Origin: Pseudomonadota bacterium
Lineage (GTDB): Bacteria > Myxococcota_A > Polyangia > Polyangiales > Polyangiaceae
Direction of reading: 5' to 3'
DNA: 7,586 nt
Assembly: GCA_023460875.1 (NCBI GenBank)
Contig: JAEWOQ010000028.1
Coordinates: forward strand, 1 to 7,586
The notes below the pieces were generated by a model. That model was not told where the DNA came from and did not search any database. It saw only the letters and a list, made by a program, of their open reading frames with translations. How positions within the stretch are numbered: position 1 is the stretch's first letter; each line of letters opens with the position of its first letter. Below are positions 1 to 5,501 of this stretch, piece after piece. The translations under genes and the position numbers were made by a program.

Positions 1-24
1 AAGCGCAAGCGCTGAGCACCGCGA

Positions 25-52
25 AGCCGGTCGTCGGGCAGGGCGACCGGCT
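25..52 (+). terminator. Strong hairpin, possible transcription terminator
   Basis: Two perfectly complementary 9-nt arms, AGCCGGTCG (25-33) and CGACCGGCT (44-52), flank a 10-nt loop. The short pyrimidine-rich stretch CTCGTCTTTC follows. An open frame from base 1 reads Lys-Arg-Lys-Arg-stop with TGA at 13-15, so the hairpin would sit about 10 nt behind the end of a gene entering from the left. The U-tract is weak, so termination is inferred from position and stem strength. Confidence 0.45.
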
Positions 53-68
53 CTCGTCTTTCAGGCCG

Positions 69-112
69 CCCATCAGTTTGCGCGACCAGACACCCATCAG
101 ATTGCGTGACCA
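69..112. repeat. Direct repeat, 20-bp core at 24-bp spacing
   Basis: Two copies of CCCATCAG(T/A)TTGCG(C/T)GACCA occupy 69-88 and 93-112, with two mismatches in 20 bp. Closely spaced direct copies of about 20 bp are typical of transposase-binding repeats at the ends of some insertion sequences, for example the IS21 family. A stop codon and terminator-like hairpin just to the left would suit that. No transposase is in the window and no terminal CA/TG boundary is clear, so the IS reading is a guess. Confidence 0.5.
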
Positions 113-120
113 CGCTCAAC

Positions 121-1035
121 TTACTCCTTCGCTTCCCACGCCTGACGGCCCTCGGTCACGCGCTCGAGCAGATCCGGGAAGAACTCGGTAGCGGCCGATT
201 CGAGGTAGTGGCTGCGCTCCCAGAGCCCTGGCTCCTTCTCGTACCGGGCCAAGATCATCTCGAACTTCTGGCGTGCGCCGGCGATGTCCCCTGCCCGAAG
301 CAGGCACCAGGCCTGCTGTTCTGTCGCCAGGTCCATCCGCCAGCTCGCTGGTCCCATGAATGGCTGTGGTGGGACGAGCGCGTAGGCTTGCGCCGCCTCC
401 TGCCACCTCTCGAGGTCATGCAGACAGTGTGCGCGATACAGTCGCGCCCACGGGTGCGTCGAAGAAATCGACAGTGCGCAGTCGAACCACGTCAGGGCTT
501 CTTCAATCGACGACTCGCGGTCCATGTACAGCACATAGCCGAGGCAGTACGCGATCTGCGCGTCCTGAGGGGCCAACGCTCTCGCGTGCAACAGCTCCCT
601 TCGGGCAATCGCGTTCAGACGTTCCGCCTCCCCACCCTCCGACATCGCGGCAAGCTCGCTCGCTGAGATTCCTCGTGACGCGTGTACCCACGCGTGATCG
701 GGTGCATCGTGGAGCGCCTTCGAATAGATCCGATCCAGTATCGCCCAACTCCGTCTCGGAGGTCCTCCCAGCGCTCTTGCCTCGACAGCCACCGCCAGCA
801 GCCGGAGACGCTCCGCGAGTGGTATGTCGAATCGGGCGGTGTCGCGAAGGTACACGGTAAGATCTAGGTGCTCGAACGCCTCGATCTCCCAGTCCCCGTA
901 CCGTTGCTCGATCCAAGACTCCAGGCGGGCACGCAATGTGACGTCCTCTGGCTTCTGCTTCGGCAGATCTCGGCGCCGCTTCGTCGCGCGATCTCTCGCG
1001 TCGAACACACCGGACCTCACCGCCGACCGGCTCAT
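121..1035 (-). CDS. TPR-repeat protein, function unknown
   Basis: A 304-residue soluble protein without signal peptide or membrane segment. The N-terminus (residues 1-35) is very basic. From about residue 140 to 265 it has helical pairs with tetratricopeptide spacing: about 158-191 (AYCLGYVLY...ALTWFDCALSI), 195-222 (ARLYRAHCLHDLERWQEAAQAYA) and 236-265 (QQAWCLLRAGDIAGARQKFE). TPR domains are protein-binding scaffolds, and no catalytic motif is visible. ATG at 1035 is the first start after the upstream gene, but no clear ribosome-binding site precedes it. It lies 69 nt downstream of the XRE regulator on the same strand, with a strong hairpin between them, so co-transcription is possible but not assured. 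The partner and role are unknown. Confidence 0.85.
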   Translation of the reverse strand: MSRSAVRSGVFDARDRATKRRRDLPKQKPEDVTLRARLESWIEQRYGDWEIEAFEHLDLTVYLRDTARFDIPLAERLRLLAVAVEARALGGPPRRSWAILDRIYSKALHDAPDHAWVHASRGISASELAAMSEGGEAERLNAIARRELLHARALAPQDAQIAYCLGYVLYMDRESSIEEALTWFDCALSISSTHPWARLYRAHCLHDLERWQEAAQAYALVPPQPFMGPASWRMDLATEQQAWCLLRAGDIAGARQKFEMILARYEKEPGLWERSHYLESAATEFFPDLLERVTEGRQAWEAKE

Positions 1036-1052
1036 GGAAGCAGTCTACCGAA

Positions 1053-1101
1053 GTCGGGGCTGCCCGACAGGCTTTGCGCCGGGCAGGCGCAACGGTCGGG
1101 A
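1053..1101 (-). repeat. Nested palindrome, attC-like on the minus strand
   Basis: CCCGAC (1063-1068) can pair with GTCGGG on its left (1053-1058, GCTG loop) or with GTCGGG on its right (1095-1100). The second fold encloses a perfect inner stem, TTGCGCC (1074-1080) with GGCGCAA (1086-1092). On the minus strand the larger fold starts with TCCCGAC 3 nt after the XRE stop and ends with GTCGGGC 26 nt before the TPR start, which is the cassette geometry seen elsewhere in the window. Bases 1084-1102 also match the left arm of the site at 4799-4884. At 40 bp it is shorter than usual attC sites, so it may be a shortened site or a terminator/attenuator. Confidence 0.5.
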
Positions 1102-1104
1102 GTT

Positions 1105-1437
1105 CTACGCGCTGAGAGCCTTCTTCCGTGAGCTGAGCGCCGTAGCGATCTCCCGTGGCGTAGCGCCTGCAGCCAGCAGGCCCTGCACCAGAAGATCGAG
1201 AGAAACGCTCGGGTCACCTGCTTCCATCTTGGCCACGCGGGACTGACTCGAGCCCATCAGTCGAGCGAGTTCGGTCTGCGTCAGTTTACGACGTTCGCGT
1301 GTCTTCCGGAGCCTGCTGCCGAGCGAGAGCTTCATTTCGACGAGCTGGTCTTCGACTGGCGTGAGCCCGAGGAAAGACGAAGCGGAACCTACGGTCCAAC
1401 CGGCCTTCTCGAGGCGCTTGCGTTTACTTCGTTCCAT
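1105..1437 (-). CDS. XRE-family helix-turn-helix regulator, antitoxin-like
   Basis: A 110-residue protein. Residues 1-36 are a basic lead-in followed by a short acidic helix (FLGLTPVEDQLVEMK). Residues 38-96 form a Cro/C1-type HTH, with the scaffold helix TQTELARLMG and recognition helix SSQSRVAKMEAG at about 63-74, then the DPSVSLDLLVQGLLAAGA stretch typical of XRE antitoxins in HigB/RelE-type toxin-antitoxin loci. It should bind operator DNA and repress its own promoter. ATG at 1437 has AAAGG about 9 nt upstream on the coding strand. No toxin frame lies upstream (1438-1770 minus strand) and the downstream gene is the TPR protein, so it is either an orphan antitoxin or a stand-alone regulator. 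The HTH call is firm; the antitoxin role is inferred from family resemblance. Confidence 0.9.
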   Translation of the reverse strand: MERSKRKRLEKAGWTVGSASSFLGLTPVEDQLVEMKLSLGSRLRKTRERRKLTQTELARLMGSSQSRVAKMEAGDPSVSLDLLVQGLLAAGATPREIATALSSRKKALSA

Positions 1438-1674
1438 CTCAGGTGCCTTTGACCTCTCCGTCTCCAGTCATACGAGCGGCTCGTCTCCTTCGGGCAGCCA
1501 GCAAGAGTATGTCGAATCGGACATCGAGCAAGCGGTGCCTGCTTGGGGAGGACCCCGCCCGGAGGCGGAGCCACCGGCGAGCCTGTCCCCGCTCCGGGTG
1601 TCAGAGGTCTCGGACGGCACGTTACGCACCCCGCCTTGCTGGTTCCTGCGAAGTTCTTACGATATCGAGTGGGT
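1438..1674. other. Gap between divergent genes, with GC-rich hairpin
   Basis: No convincing gene is present; frames here have poor codon use and no family resemblance. The stretch must contain the promoter of the minus-strand XRE gene. A perfect stem CCGCC (1555-1559) / GGCGG (1564-1568) with a CGGA loop lies in it. I could not pick out a convincing -10/-35 pair or XRE operator. Confidence 0.4.
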
Positions 1675-1761
1675 CGTCGAACCTCGGTGCGGCTCGAAGG
1701 TTTACCAAGACGGACGCGGCGAAGGTGGGCCTTGGCGGGGCCGTCGACGCAACGGTCTGGC
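1675..1761 (+). repeat. attC-like site 1 (TCGAAGG family)
   Basis: Left box GTCGAAC (1675-1681) and right box GTCTGGC (1755-1761), both degenerate against RYYYAAC/GTTRRRY. Inside, TGCGGCTCGAAGG (from 1688) is nearly complementary to CCGTCGACGCA (from 1741), giving an imperfect stem. Bases 1726-1747 are identical to 2297-2318 in site 2, and 1669-1700 closely match 6231-6260 in site 7. The next gene starts 8 nt after the right box. Confidence 0.6.
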
Positions 1762-1769
1762 GGAACGGC

Positions 1770-2240
1770 ATGAACGCAGAACTCGAGCAGTGGCTGGCAG
1801 AAGTTCGCGCAGACGGCCTCGTGCTTGCGGATGAGGTGTTCGCGGGGGCGCAGGAGAATCTCTGGTGCATCTCGTGGCCGAGCACCAAACGGATCGAGTC
1901 CGGTGAGTTGGTCGCGTTTCTCCTCGCTGCGGCTTCGATCCGTCGAGAGCTCGCCGCTGCTCAATCGGTGAGTCCAACGACGTTCTACGCGTGGCACGAC
2001 GTACAGGCAGGGCAGCTCCGGTTCAGCACTGCCCGGTGCACGTCCGAACACCTCCCGTTCGGCGCGCCCGTGGTTCTCGCCGAGGATCCGAGTGACATCA
2101 TCCGGGATTTCTCGAGCTCGCCGTATCGGGACGGAATTCCTTCGGCAGAGTTCGAGCCTTCGCAGGGTTCAGGAGAGCCCGTTGAAGAGACCTCGTCGGA
2201 AGCTGGCGTCGTACGGGTCTGGGCGCAGCGACTAACGTGA
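1770..2240 (+). CDS. Unknown 156-residue cassette-type protein
   Basis: I do not recognise a named family. ATG at 1770 gives 156 residues. The upstream extension of the frame would run through the attC-like site and read as shadow sequence, so this start is preferred although the ribosome-binding site is weak. The predicted protein is soluble and acidic. It has an amphipathic N-terminal helix (NAELEQWLAEVRADG), an aromatic strand (NLWCISWPS, 30-38), a central TTFYAWHDVQAGQLRFSTARC segment (70-90) suggesting antiparallel beta strands, and a PFGAPV...DPSDIIRDF segment (96-114). The C-terminal 30 residues are low complexity (Ser/Glu/Gly). The TGA stop overlaps the left part of the next palindrome. 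Codon use marks it as real; its function is unknown. Confidence 0.8.
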   Translation: MNAELEQWLAEVRADGLVLADEVFAGAQENLWCISWPSTKRIESGELVAFLLAAASIRRELAAAQSVSPTTFYAWHDVQAGQLRFSTARCTSEHLPFGAPVVLAEDPSDIIRDFSSSPYRDGIPSAEFEPSQGSGEPVEETSSEAGVVRVWAQRLT

Positions 2241-2332
2241 GGCTGCCGCAACGCCGCAACAGACTCGAAGGATCGGCAGCACGGGTGCCGCGGAGCTGGG
2301 CCTTGGCGGGGCCGTCGATGTAGAAGTTGGGC
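2230..2332 (+). repeat. attC-like site 2 (TCGAAGG family), good right box
   Basis: Left box GACTAAC (2230-2236) overlaps the end of the preceding gene; right box GTTGGGC (2326-2332) matches the R' consensus exactly and ends 6 nt before the next ATG. The arm GAGGCTGCCGCAACGCC is largely complementary to GGCCTTGGCGGGGCCGTC near the right end, with small bulges, as attC L''/L' boxes are. The central hairpin GGCA...TGCC occupies the variable-loop position. It shares long identical runs with sites 1, 4, 6 and 8. Confidence 0.75.
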
Positions 2333-2338
2333 GCACGC

Positions 2339-2932
2339 ATGCAACTCGACGAGCTTCGTAGACGCATAGCCCAAGAGCCCGAGCGCCACGTCGAGTATCC
2401 GGCGTACCGGAGTTGCGCCGCGCTGGAGGTGAAACGACCGGGCGGGGTTCCGGTCAGCGAGTTACCTGCGAGCGGCGAGCCGACTGGCGACACGCGGACG
2501 GTGACCTACCGCCACATCCTCGGTGACCCAGCCTCGGCTGAGGTGATCCGCGCATGGCAGGAGAAGTGGCCTTCGCATCCACTGCCCCCAGATCTGCGCC
2601 AGTTGGTCGAACAAGCGAACGGAATCCACCTGTGGGCTGACGTGGAGACGGGCCGCGCGTACGCGGGCCTTGCACCGATTGACGAGTGGCAACCAGCTCG
2701 CATCGTGATGTACGGCCGCAGCTCCGATCCCGAGCTTCTTTCCGAGCGATACCTCGCGCTGTCGTATCACGCCGACGGAGCTGCCCTCGTTGTGCTCGAC
2801 GTCGACACGGGTACCTACTTCTTGATGGACTCGTGCGGAGCCGACGACACCTGTCCGCTGGGCGCAAACGTCTCTGAGCTCCTGGACTGGCTGTGGTCCG
2901 AGAGACTTCCTCCCGAGGGCGGCGGCGCTTGA
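2339..2932 (+). CDS. SUKH (SMI1/KNR4) domain protein, probable immunity protein
   Basis: A 197-residue protein. Residues 1-65 are a variable lead with no recognised domain. Residues about 68-186 look like a SUKH domain: LPPDLRQLVEQANGI (82-96; the typical LP..l..f...NG motif), AGLAPIDEWQ (109-118), ALSYHADGAALVVLDVDTGTYF (140-161; 'dg.G....lDl.tG.v'), and a closing helix NVSELLDWLW (177-186). SUKH proteins are best known as cytoplasmic immunity proteins that bind and neutralise nuclease or other toxins of contact-dependent and polymorphic toxin systems. ATG 2339 is preferred over TTG 2327, which lies in the attC-like right box. No toxin gene adjoins it, so it would be a stand-alone immunity gene. 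The fold assignment rests on motif recognition; the role is inferred. Confidence 0.85.
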   Translation: MQLDELRRRIAQEPERHVEYPAYRSCAALEVKRPGGVPVSELPASGEPTGDTRTVTYRHILGDPASAEVIRAWQEKWPSHPLPPDLRQLVEQANGIHLWADVETGRAYAGLAPIDEWQPARIVMYGRSSDPELLSERYLALSYHADGAALVVLDVDTGTYFLMDSCGADDTCPLGANVSELLDWLWSERLPPEGGGA

Positions 2933-3019
2933 CCAGCCCAGGCAGCTGGATCGGATTGTTGGCGAACGCCAGACAGCTCATAGGCCGGCGGGAACGGCAA
3001 AGCTGCCGCGCGTGGCGCC

Positions 3020-3108
3020 GCTCAACGTGGCGCTTCGAGCGGACAGGCGGACCGGTCGGGCTGCGCCCTCCTTCTTGCGCCTGCCGTTGAAGCGCCGCAC
3101 AGTCGGGC
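3020..3108 (+). repeat. attC-like site 3 (CAGGCG family), best-formed stem
   Basis: Left box GCTCAAC (3020-3026) fits RYYYAAC exactly; right box GTCGGGC (3102-3108) differs from GTTRRRY at one base. GGCGCTTC (3029-3036) pairs perfectly with GAAGCGCC (3089-3096). CGGACAGGCG (3040-3049) pairs with CGCCTGCCG (3078-3086) leaving A3043 bulged, like the extrahelical bases of attC. Unpaired spacers GT and GCACA separate these stems from the outer boxes. The terminal loop is 3050-3077. The next ATG is 9 nt beyond the right box. Bases 2933-3019 before it hold no gene. Confidence 0.8.
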
Positions 3109-3117
3109 GGACGGGCC

Positions 3118-3525
3118 ATGAACGCGACATTGGGATGGAAAGCTTGGATCGACTCCGACAAGGAGGCGTTCGCAGCGCGTGTGCTGGCTCGAGTCGCTGA
3201 GCTCGCCGGCTTGTCACCGCTTGGCCTGGTACTTGCTCGCTATCCCAAGGGCGGCTTCGTCGCTGAGTGGCTGGTGGCTCACCCGGAGAACACGCGCGAC
3301 GCCGCGCTCATCGACTTGATTCGAGCCGGCCAGCGCGTCGCTGCTGGGTGGGTGCTGACTGGTTCGGTCGACGACGATTTCGATGCCTTGGCTTCGAAAA
3401 CGGGCGGAGGTCGGATCTCCGTTGCAGGGGTCACGATGTTGACCTGGGAAATTGTCGCCGACGGTGAAACCAGCGCACGACGCGGAAGCGCAGCTCGTCC
3501 GGAGTTCTCGTCTTCGGCGAAGTAA
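3118..3525 (+). CDS. Unknown 135-residue protein
   Basis: No family recognised. ATG 3118 follows the attC-like right box by 9 nt and there is no good alternative start. The protein is soluble. Residues 10-80 look helical (KEAFAARVLARVAELAGLSPLGLVLAR; DAALIDLIRAGQRVAAGWVL), followed by an acidic turn (SVDDDFDALA) and a beta-like segment GRISVAGVTMLTWEIVADG (98-116), with a Ser/Ala/Arg-rich tail. It ends with TAA and is followed only 14 nt later by the first possible start of a membrane protein with no palindrome between. The two may therefore share one cassette and one transcript. The function is unknown. Confidence 0.8.
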   Translation: MNATLGWKAWIDSDKEAFAARVLARVAELAGLSPLGLVLARYPKGGFVAEWLVAHPENTRDAALIDLIRAGQRVAAGWVLTGSVDDDFDALASKTGGGRISVAGVTMLTWEIVADGETSARRGSAARPEFSSSAK

Positions 3526-3539
3526 CACGGGGTCTCCGC

Positions 3540-4085
3540 GTGGTGGACCTCCAACGTCGTATGCCCGGGCCGAAGTTGCTGCTTCGGGCGATTGTTCTGG
3601 CGGGACCTCATCTCGTGATCGCGGCGGGGTTGCTGTTTTTTAGCAGTCATCTGCTTGCGCAGTACGAGAATGGCGCGGGTTTCGTTCGCTTGGCTCTCAC
3701 GCCGCCGATTGATTACCCATTCATGCTGTATCCCATGTGTGCCGCTCTGCCGCTGATTGTTGGCCTTCGGAGCCGCTCCTGGCCGACCATCGTAGGGGTG
3801 CAACTTGCTCTGCTGATAGTCGCGGCGTTCTTCGCACATCGCCTCAGGGAACAGGCCGAAAGCTTGGCGGTGATGTTCGTTCCAGGTTGGACTGCCGCCA
3901 TTGCCCACGGAACGGCGTGGGGAAGCTATCTTTGTGGACTGGCGTCGTTTGCGGTGGGGTGCCAGCTGAAAGGTTCGCAGCGCAGGGGCAAAAATGGGGC
4001 CGCACAGCAGCTCCCCACCTCTCCGGGCGCGGTTGGGGTTCGAGAGACAGAAGGCAACGGGCCCCGGCAGGAGAACGATAGCTAG
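3540..4085 (+). CDS. Small integral membrane protein, unknown function
   Basis: Up to 181 residues from GTG 3540, or 174 from ATG 3561; neither has a clear ribosome-binding site. Hydrophobic segments lie at about residues 15-39 (LLLRAIVLAGPHLVIAAGLLFFSS), 58-76, 82-99 (PTIVGVQLALLIVAAFFA) and 107-142, suggesting four inner-membrane helices. The C-terminal 40 residues are hydrophilic and basic (KGSQRRGKNG...). The opposite strand also carries a long open frame, but its translation is charged and lacks domains, as expected from the antisense of a hydrophobic gene. The TAG stop directly abuts the left box of attC-like site 4. No family recognised. It may be paired with the preceding 135-residue protein, as in small toxin/immunity pairs, but that is only inference from spacing. 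Confidence 0.75.
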   Translation: MVDLQRRMPGPKLLLRAIVLAGPHLVIAAGLLFFSSHLLAQYENGAGFVRLALTPPIDYPFMLYPMCAALPLIVGLRSRSWPTIVGVQLALLIVAAFFAHRLREQAESLAVMFVPGWTAAIAHGTAWGSYLCGLASFAVGCQLKGSQRRGKNGAAQQLPTSPGAVGVRETEGNGPRQENDS

Positions 4086-4201
4086 CTCAACATGCGCTTG
4101 CAGCAGGCGTCGCTCGGTTCGTCGAAGGATCGACAGCACGGGAGCCCTCGGAGCTGGGACTTGGCTGCGCCACGGCCAGGGCGCCGACGCAGAAGCCGGG
4201 C
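4085..4201 (+). repeat. attC-like site 4 (TCGAAGG family)
   Basis: Left box GCTCAAC (4085-4091) fits RYYYAAC exactly and overlaps the last base of the preceding TAG stop. The right end GCCGGGC (4195-4201) stands where site 2 has GTTGGGC, in the shared context GAAG(TT/CC)GGGC, so it looks like a mutated R' box. The inner core TCGAAGGATCGACAGCACGGG (4122 onward) and CGGAGCTGGGACTTGGC match site 2. The next start is 30 nt downstream. Confidence 0.65.
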
Positions 4202-4231
4202 AGACCGCTGAGGAACATCCAGGCTTGACCA

Positions 4232-4681
4232 GTGTCCGAAGCGCAGGTGAGAAAGTCCCACCCACCTCCCTCACGGATGGGCTGGCCGTCAGCTCTTCTC
4301 TTGTGCTCCTTGCCCTGGGCGGCGTTTCTGACCCTCCCTCCCGCCTGGGTAGCTGGGTACAGTTGGCTGTATCGGCTCATCGCCCCTTTTGCGCCCAGGG
4401 ATAGAACCTGGAGCGACCTTGGCACTGGTTGCATGGGTCAGCCTCTCGGCGACGTCCACCAACGTGGCTATCAGCTCCTTCTCGACATGGGCGAAGGTGA
4501 GTTCGTATTGGTCGTTGCCATGGCATTCCTCGCTCTGCTCTCCGCGGCCCTCATTGCCCTTGACCTTGGCGCCCGGAAAGTCCCGACCGTCACGCCTTCG
4601 TGGACCATGTGCGTCGTGGTTGGAACCGTTCTTGGCTGGGCCACCTTCGCTCGCGCGGCCTTCGAGTTGGTGACTCCCTAG
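4232..4681 (+). CDS. Small integral membrane protein, unknown function
   Basis: 149 residues from GTG 4232, or 134 from ATG 4277. Without homologues I cannot choose; the sequence before residue 16 is polar and Pro-rich. Hydrophobic segments lie at about 18-36 (WPSALLLCSLPWAAFLTL), perhaps continuing to 54, at 91-111 (FVLVVAMAFLALLSAALIALD) and at 124-145 (WTMCVVVGTVLGWATFARAAFEL). This predicts three, possibly four, inner-membrane helices with a polar loop of about 35 residues between the first and second. No catalytic or transport motif is visible. It has its own attC-like site on each side and so behaves as a single-gene cassette. It shows no obvious relation to the other membrane protein in the window. 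Confidence 0.75.
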   Translation: MSEAQVRKSHPPPSRMGWPSALLLCSLPWAAFLTLPPAWVAGYSWLYRLIAPFAPRDRTWSDLGTGCMGQPLGDVHQRGYQLLLDMGEGEFVLVVAMAFLALLSAALIALDLGARKVPTVTPSWTMCVVVGTVLGWATFARAAFELVTP

Positions 4682-4798
4682 CGCGCGCAAGTCTCGTTCG
4701 GTCGCACGCGACGCTACACTCCCTCGGCGCTGACGTTCCGGGGGCCATGCGCCATTCGGGATGTTCCGCCGGGGCGGTGCTCAGCGCGAATCCGGGTC

Positions 4799-4884
4799 GC
4801 GCAACAGGCCGGCGCCGGTCAGGCGCAACGGTTGGGCGTCGCCCTCCCTCTTGCGGCTACCGCCGAAGCGCCGCATCGTTGGGC
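4799..4884 (+). repeat. attC-like site 5 (CAGGCG family), good right box
   Basis: Left box GCGCAAC (4799-4805) and right box GTTGGGC (4878-4884) are complementary at six of seven positions; the right box fits R' exactly. GGCGCC near the left end pairs with the GAAGCGCC run near the right, and the inner arms are partly complementary around CGGCTACCGCCG. It aligns along its whole length with site 3, most strongly over CGCCCTCC(C/T)TCTTGCG and GAAGCGCCGCA. Bases 4682-4798 between the preceding stop and the site hold no gene. Confidence 0.75.
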
Positions 4885-4903
4885 GGGCGCAACCTACGAC
4901 GCT

Positions 4904-4908
4904 GGAGG
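4904..4908 (+). promoter_or_regulatory. Ribosome-binding site of the DUF1877 gene
   Basis: GGAGG lies 6 nt before ATG 4915. It fixes the start of the gene and is the clearest Shine-Dalgarno sequence among the cassette genes. Confidence 0.8.
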
Positions 4909-4914
4909 TTCCAT

Positions 4915-5418
4915 ATGAGTATGATTGGGTGCTTCCGACGACTTGGCGGTTCAGACCTCGAGAAGCTCCTGGCGGAGCCTCGGTTGATCTTCGACTACCT
5001 TGACGCAGTCGAGGAGGCCGAAGGCTTCGGGCCGTTCGCGGACCTCGATGTCGACAAGGCCTGGCACGGCATCCACTACCTCCTCACAGGTACGGCATGG
5101 GACGGCTCGCCGCCGCTGAACTTCATCGTTGCCGGGGGCCACCAGGTCGGTGACGAAGACGTGGGATACGGACCAGCGCGCGGCTTCTATCCGGACGAGG
5201 TCAAGGTGCTCGCCGCCGCGCTTGACGCTACAGAGGCCAAGAGTCTGGCTTCGCGCTTCGATCCCGACGCGATGGCTCGGGCAGAGCTCTACCCTGACAT
5301 TTGGCTGCAGGAGGGCGACGAGGCCCTGGAGTACCTCGTGGACAATCTCGAGGCGTTGCGCGATTTCGTGAGCGGGGCATCGAAGGCAGGAGAAGGCTTG
5401 CTCGTCTATCTCACGTGA
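4915..5418 (+). CDS. DUF1877 (YfbM-like) family protein
   Basis: A 167-residue soluble protein, complete against the usual family length of about 160-170. It carries the hallmarks of the family in order: MSMIG at the N-terminus, DVDKAWHGIHYLLTG (45-59), GSPPLNFIVAGG (64-75), VGDEDVGYGPAR (78-89), RFDPDAM (114-120), YPDIW (126-130), and EALEYLVDNLEALRDF followed by G.GLLVYL at the end. The family is widespread and its biochemical function is not established. It sits alone between two attC-like sites, consistent with a mobile single-gene cassette. Family assignment is highly confident from the motifs. Confidence 0.95.
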   Translation: MSMIGCFRRLGGSDLEKLLAEPRLIFDYLDAVEEAEGFGPFADLDVDKAWHGIHYLLTGTAWDGSPPLNFIVAGGHQVGDEDVGYGPARGFYPDEVKVLAAALDATEAKSLASRFDPDAMARAELYPDIWLQEGDEALEYLVDNLEALRDFVSGASKAGEGLLVYLT

Positions 5419-5432
5419 TTGCTGACGGTCTG

Positions 5433-5501
5433 ACTCGAAGGATGGGCAGCACGAGCGCCGCGGAGCCGGGTCTTGGGTGGGCTGTCACGCAGAGGAACTC
5501 G
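5433..5501 (+). repeat. attC-like site 6 (TCGAAGG family), decayed
   Basis: ACTCGAAGGATGGGCAGCACG...CCGCGGAGCCGGGTCTTGG...GGGCTGTC follows site 2 closely over 5433-5486. The left box and left arm are missing (about 20 bp shorter than site 2), and GAACTCG (5495-5501) stands where R' should be. It probably no longer recombines as drawn. Confidence 0.5.

Noticed and set aside
827..1521. Shared 13-mer TATGTCGAATCGG at about 827 and 1509
   Set aside because: One copy is inside the TPR gene and the other in the gap; flanks do not match, so it is probably chance.
1389..2051. Minus-strand frame upstream of the XRE gene as a candidate toxin
   Set aside because: It overlaps the XRE gene, runs through attC-like site 1 and antisense to the 156-residue gene, and has no RelE/HigB features.
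2955..2985. GTTGGCGAACGCCAGAC as an additional recombination box
   Set aside because: The inverted arms leave only a two-base loop and the heptamer GTTGGCG does not fit GTTRRRY. It could be a relic, but nothing supports it.
2454..3161. Minus-strand open frame (235 residues)
   Set aside because: It is antisense to the SUKH gene and crosses attC-like site 3. Composition is dominated by Arg, as expected from GC-rich shadow frames.
3279..4274. Long minus-strand open frame (331 residues)
   Set aside because: It lies antisense to two better + strand genes. Its translation is highly charged, has no domain, and is what the antisense of a hydrophobic gene looks like.
4682..4798. Promoter search before attC-like site 5
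   Set aside because: No -10/-35 pair with acceptable spacing could be found in this GC-rich stretch, so no promoter is reported.
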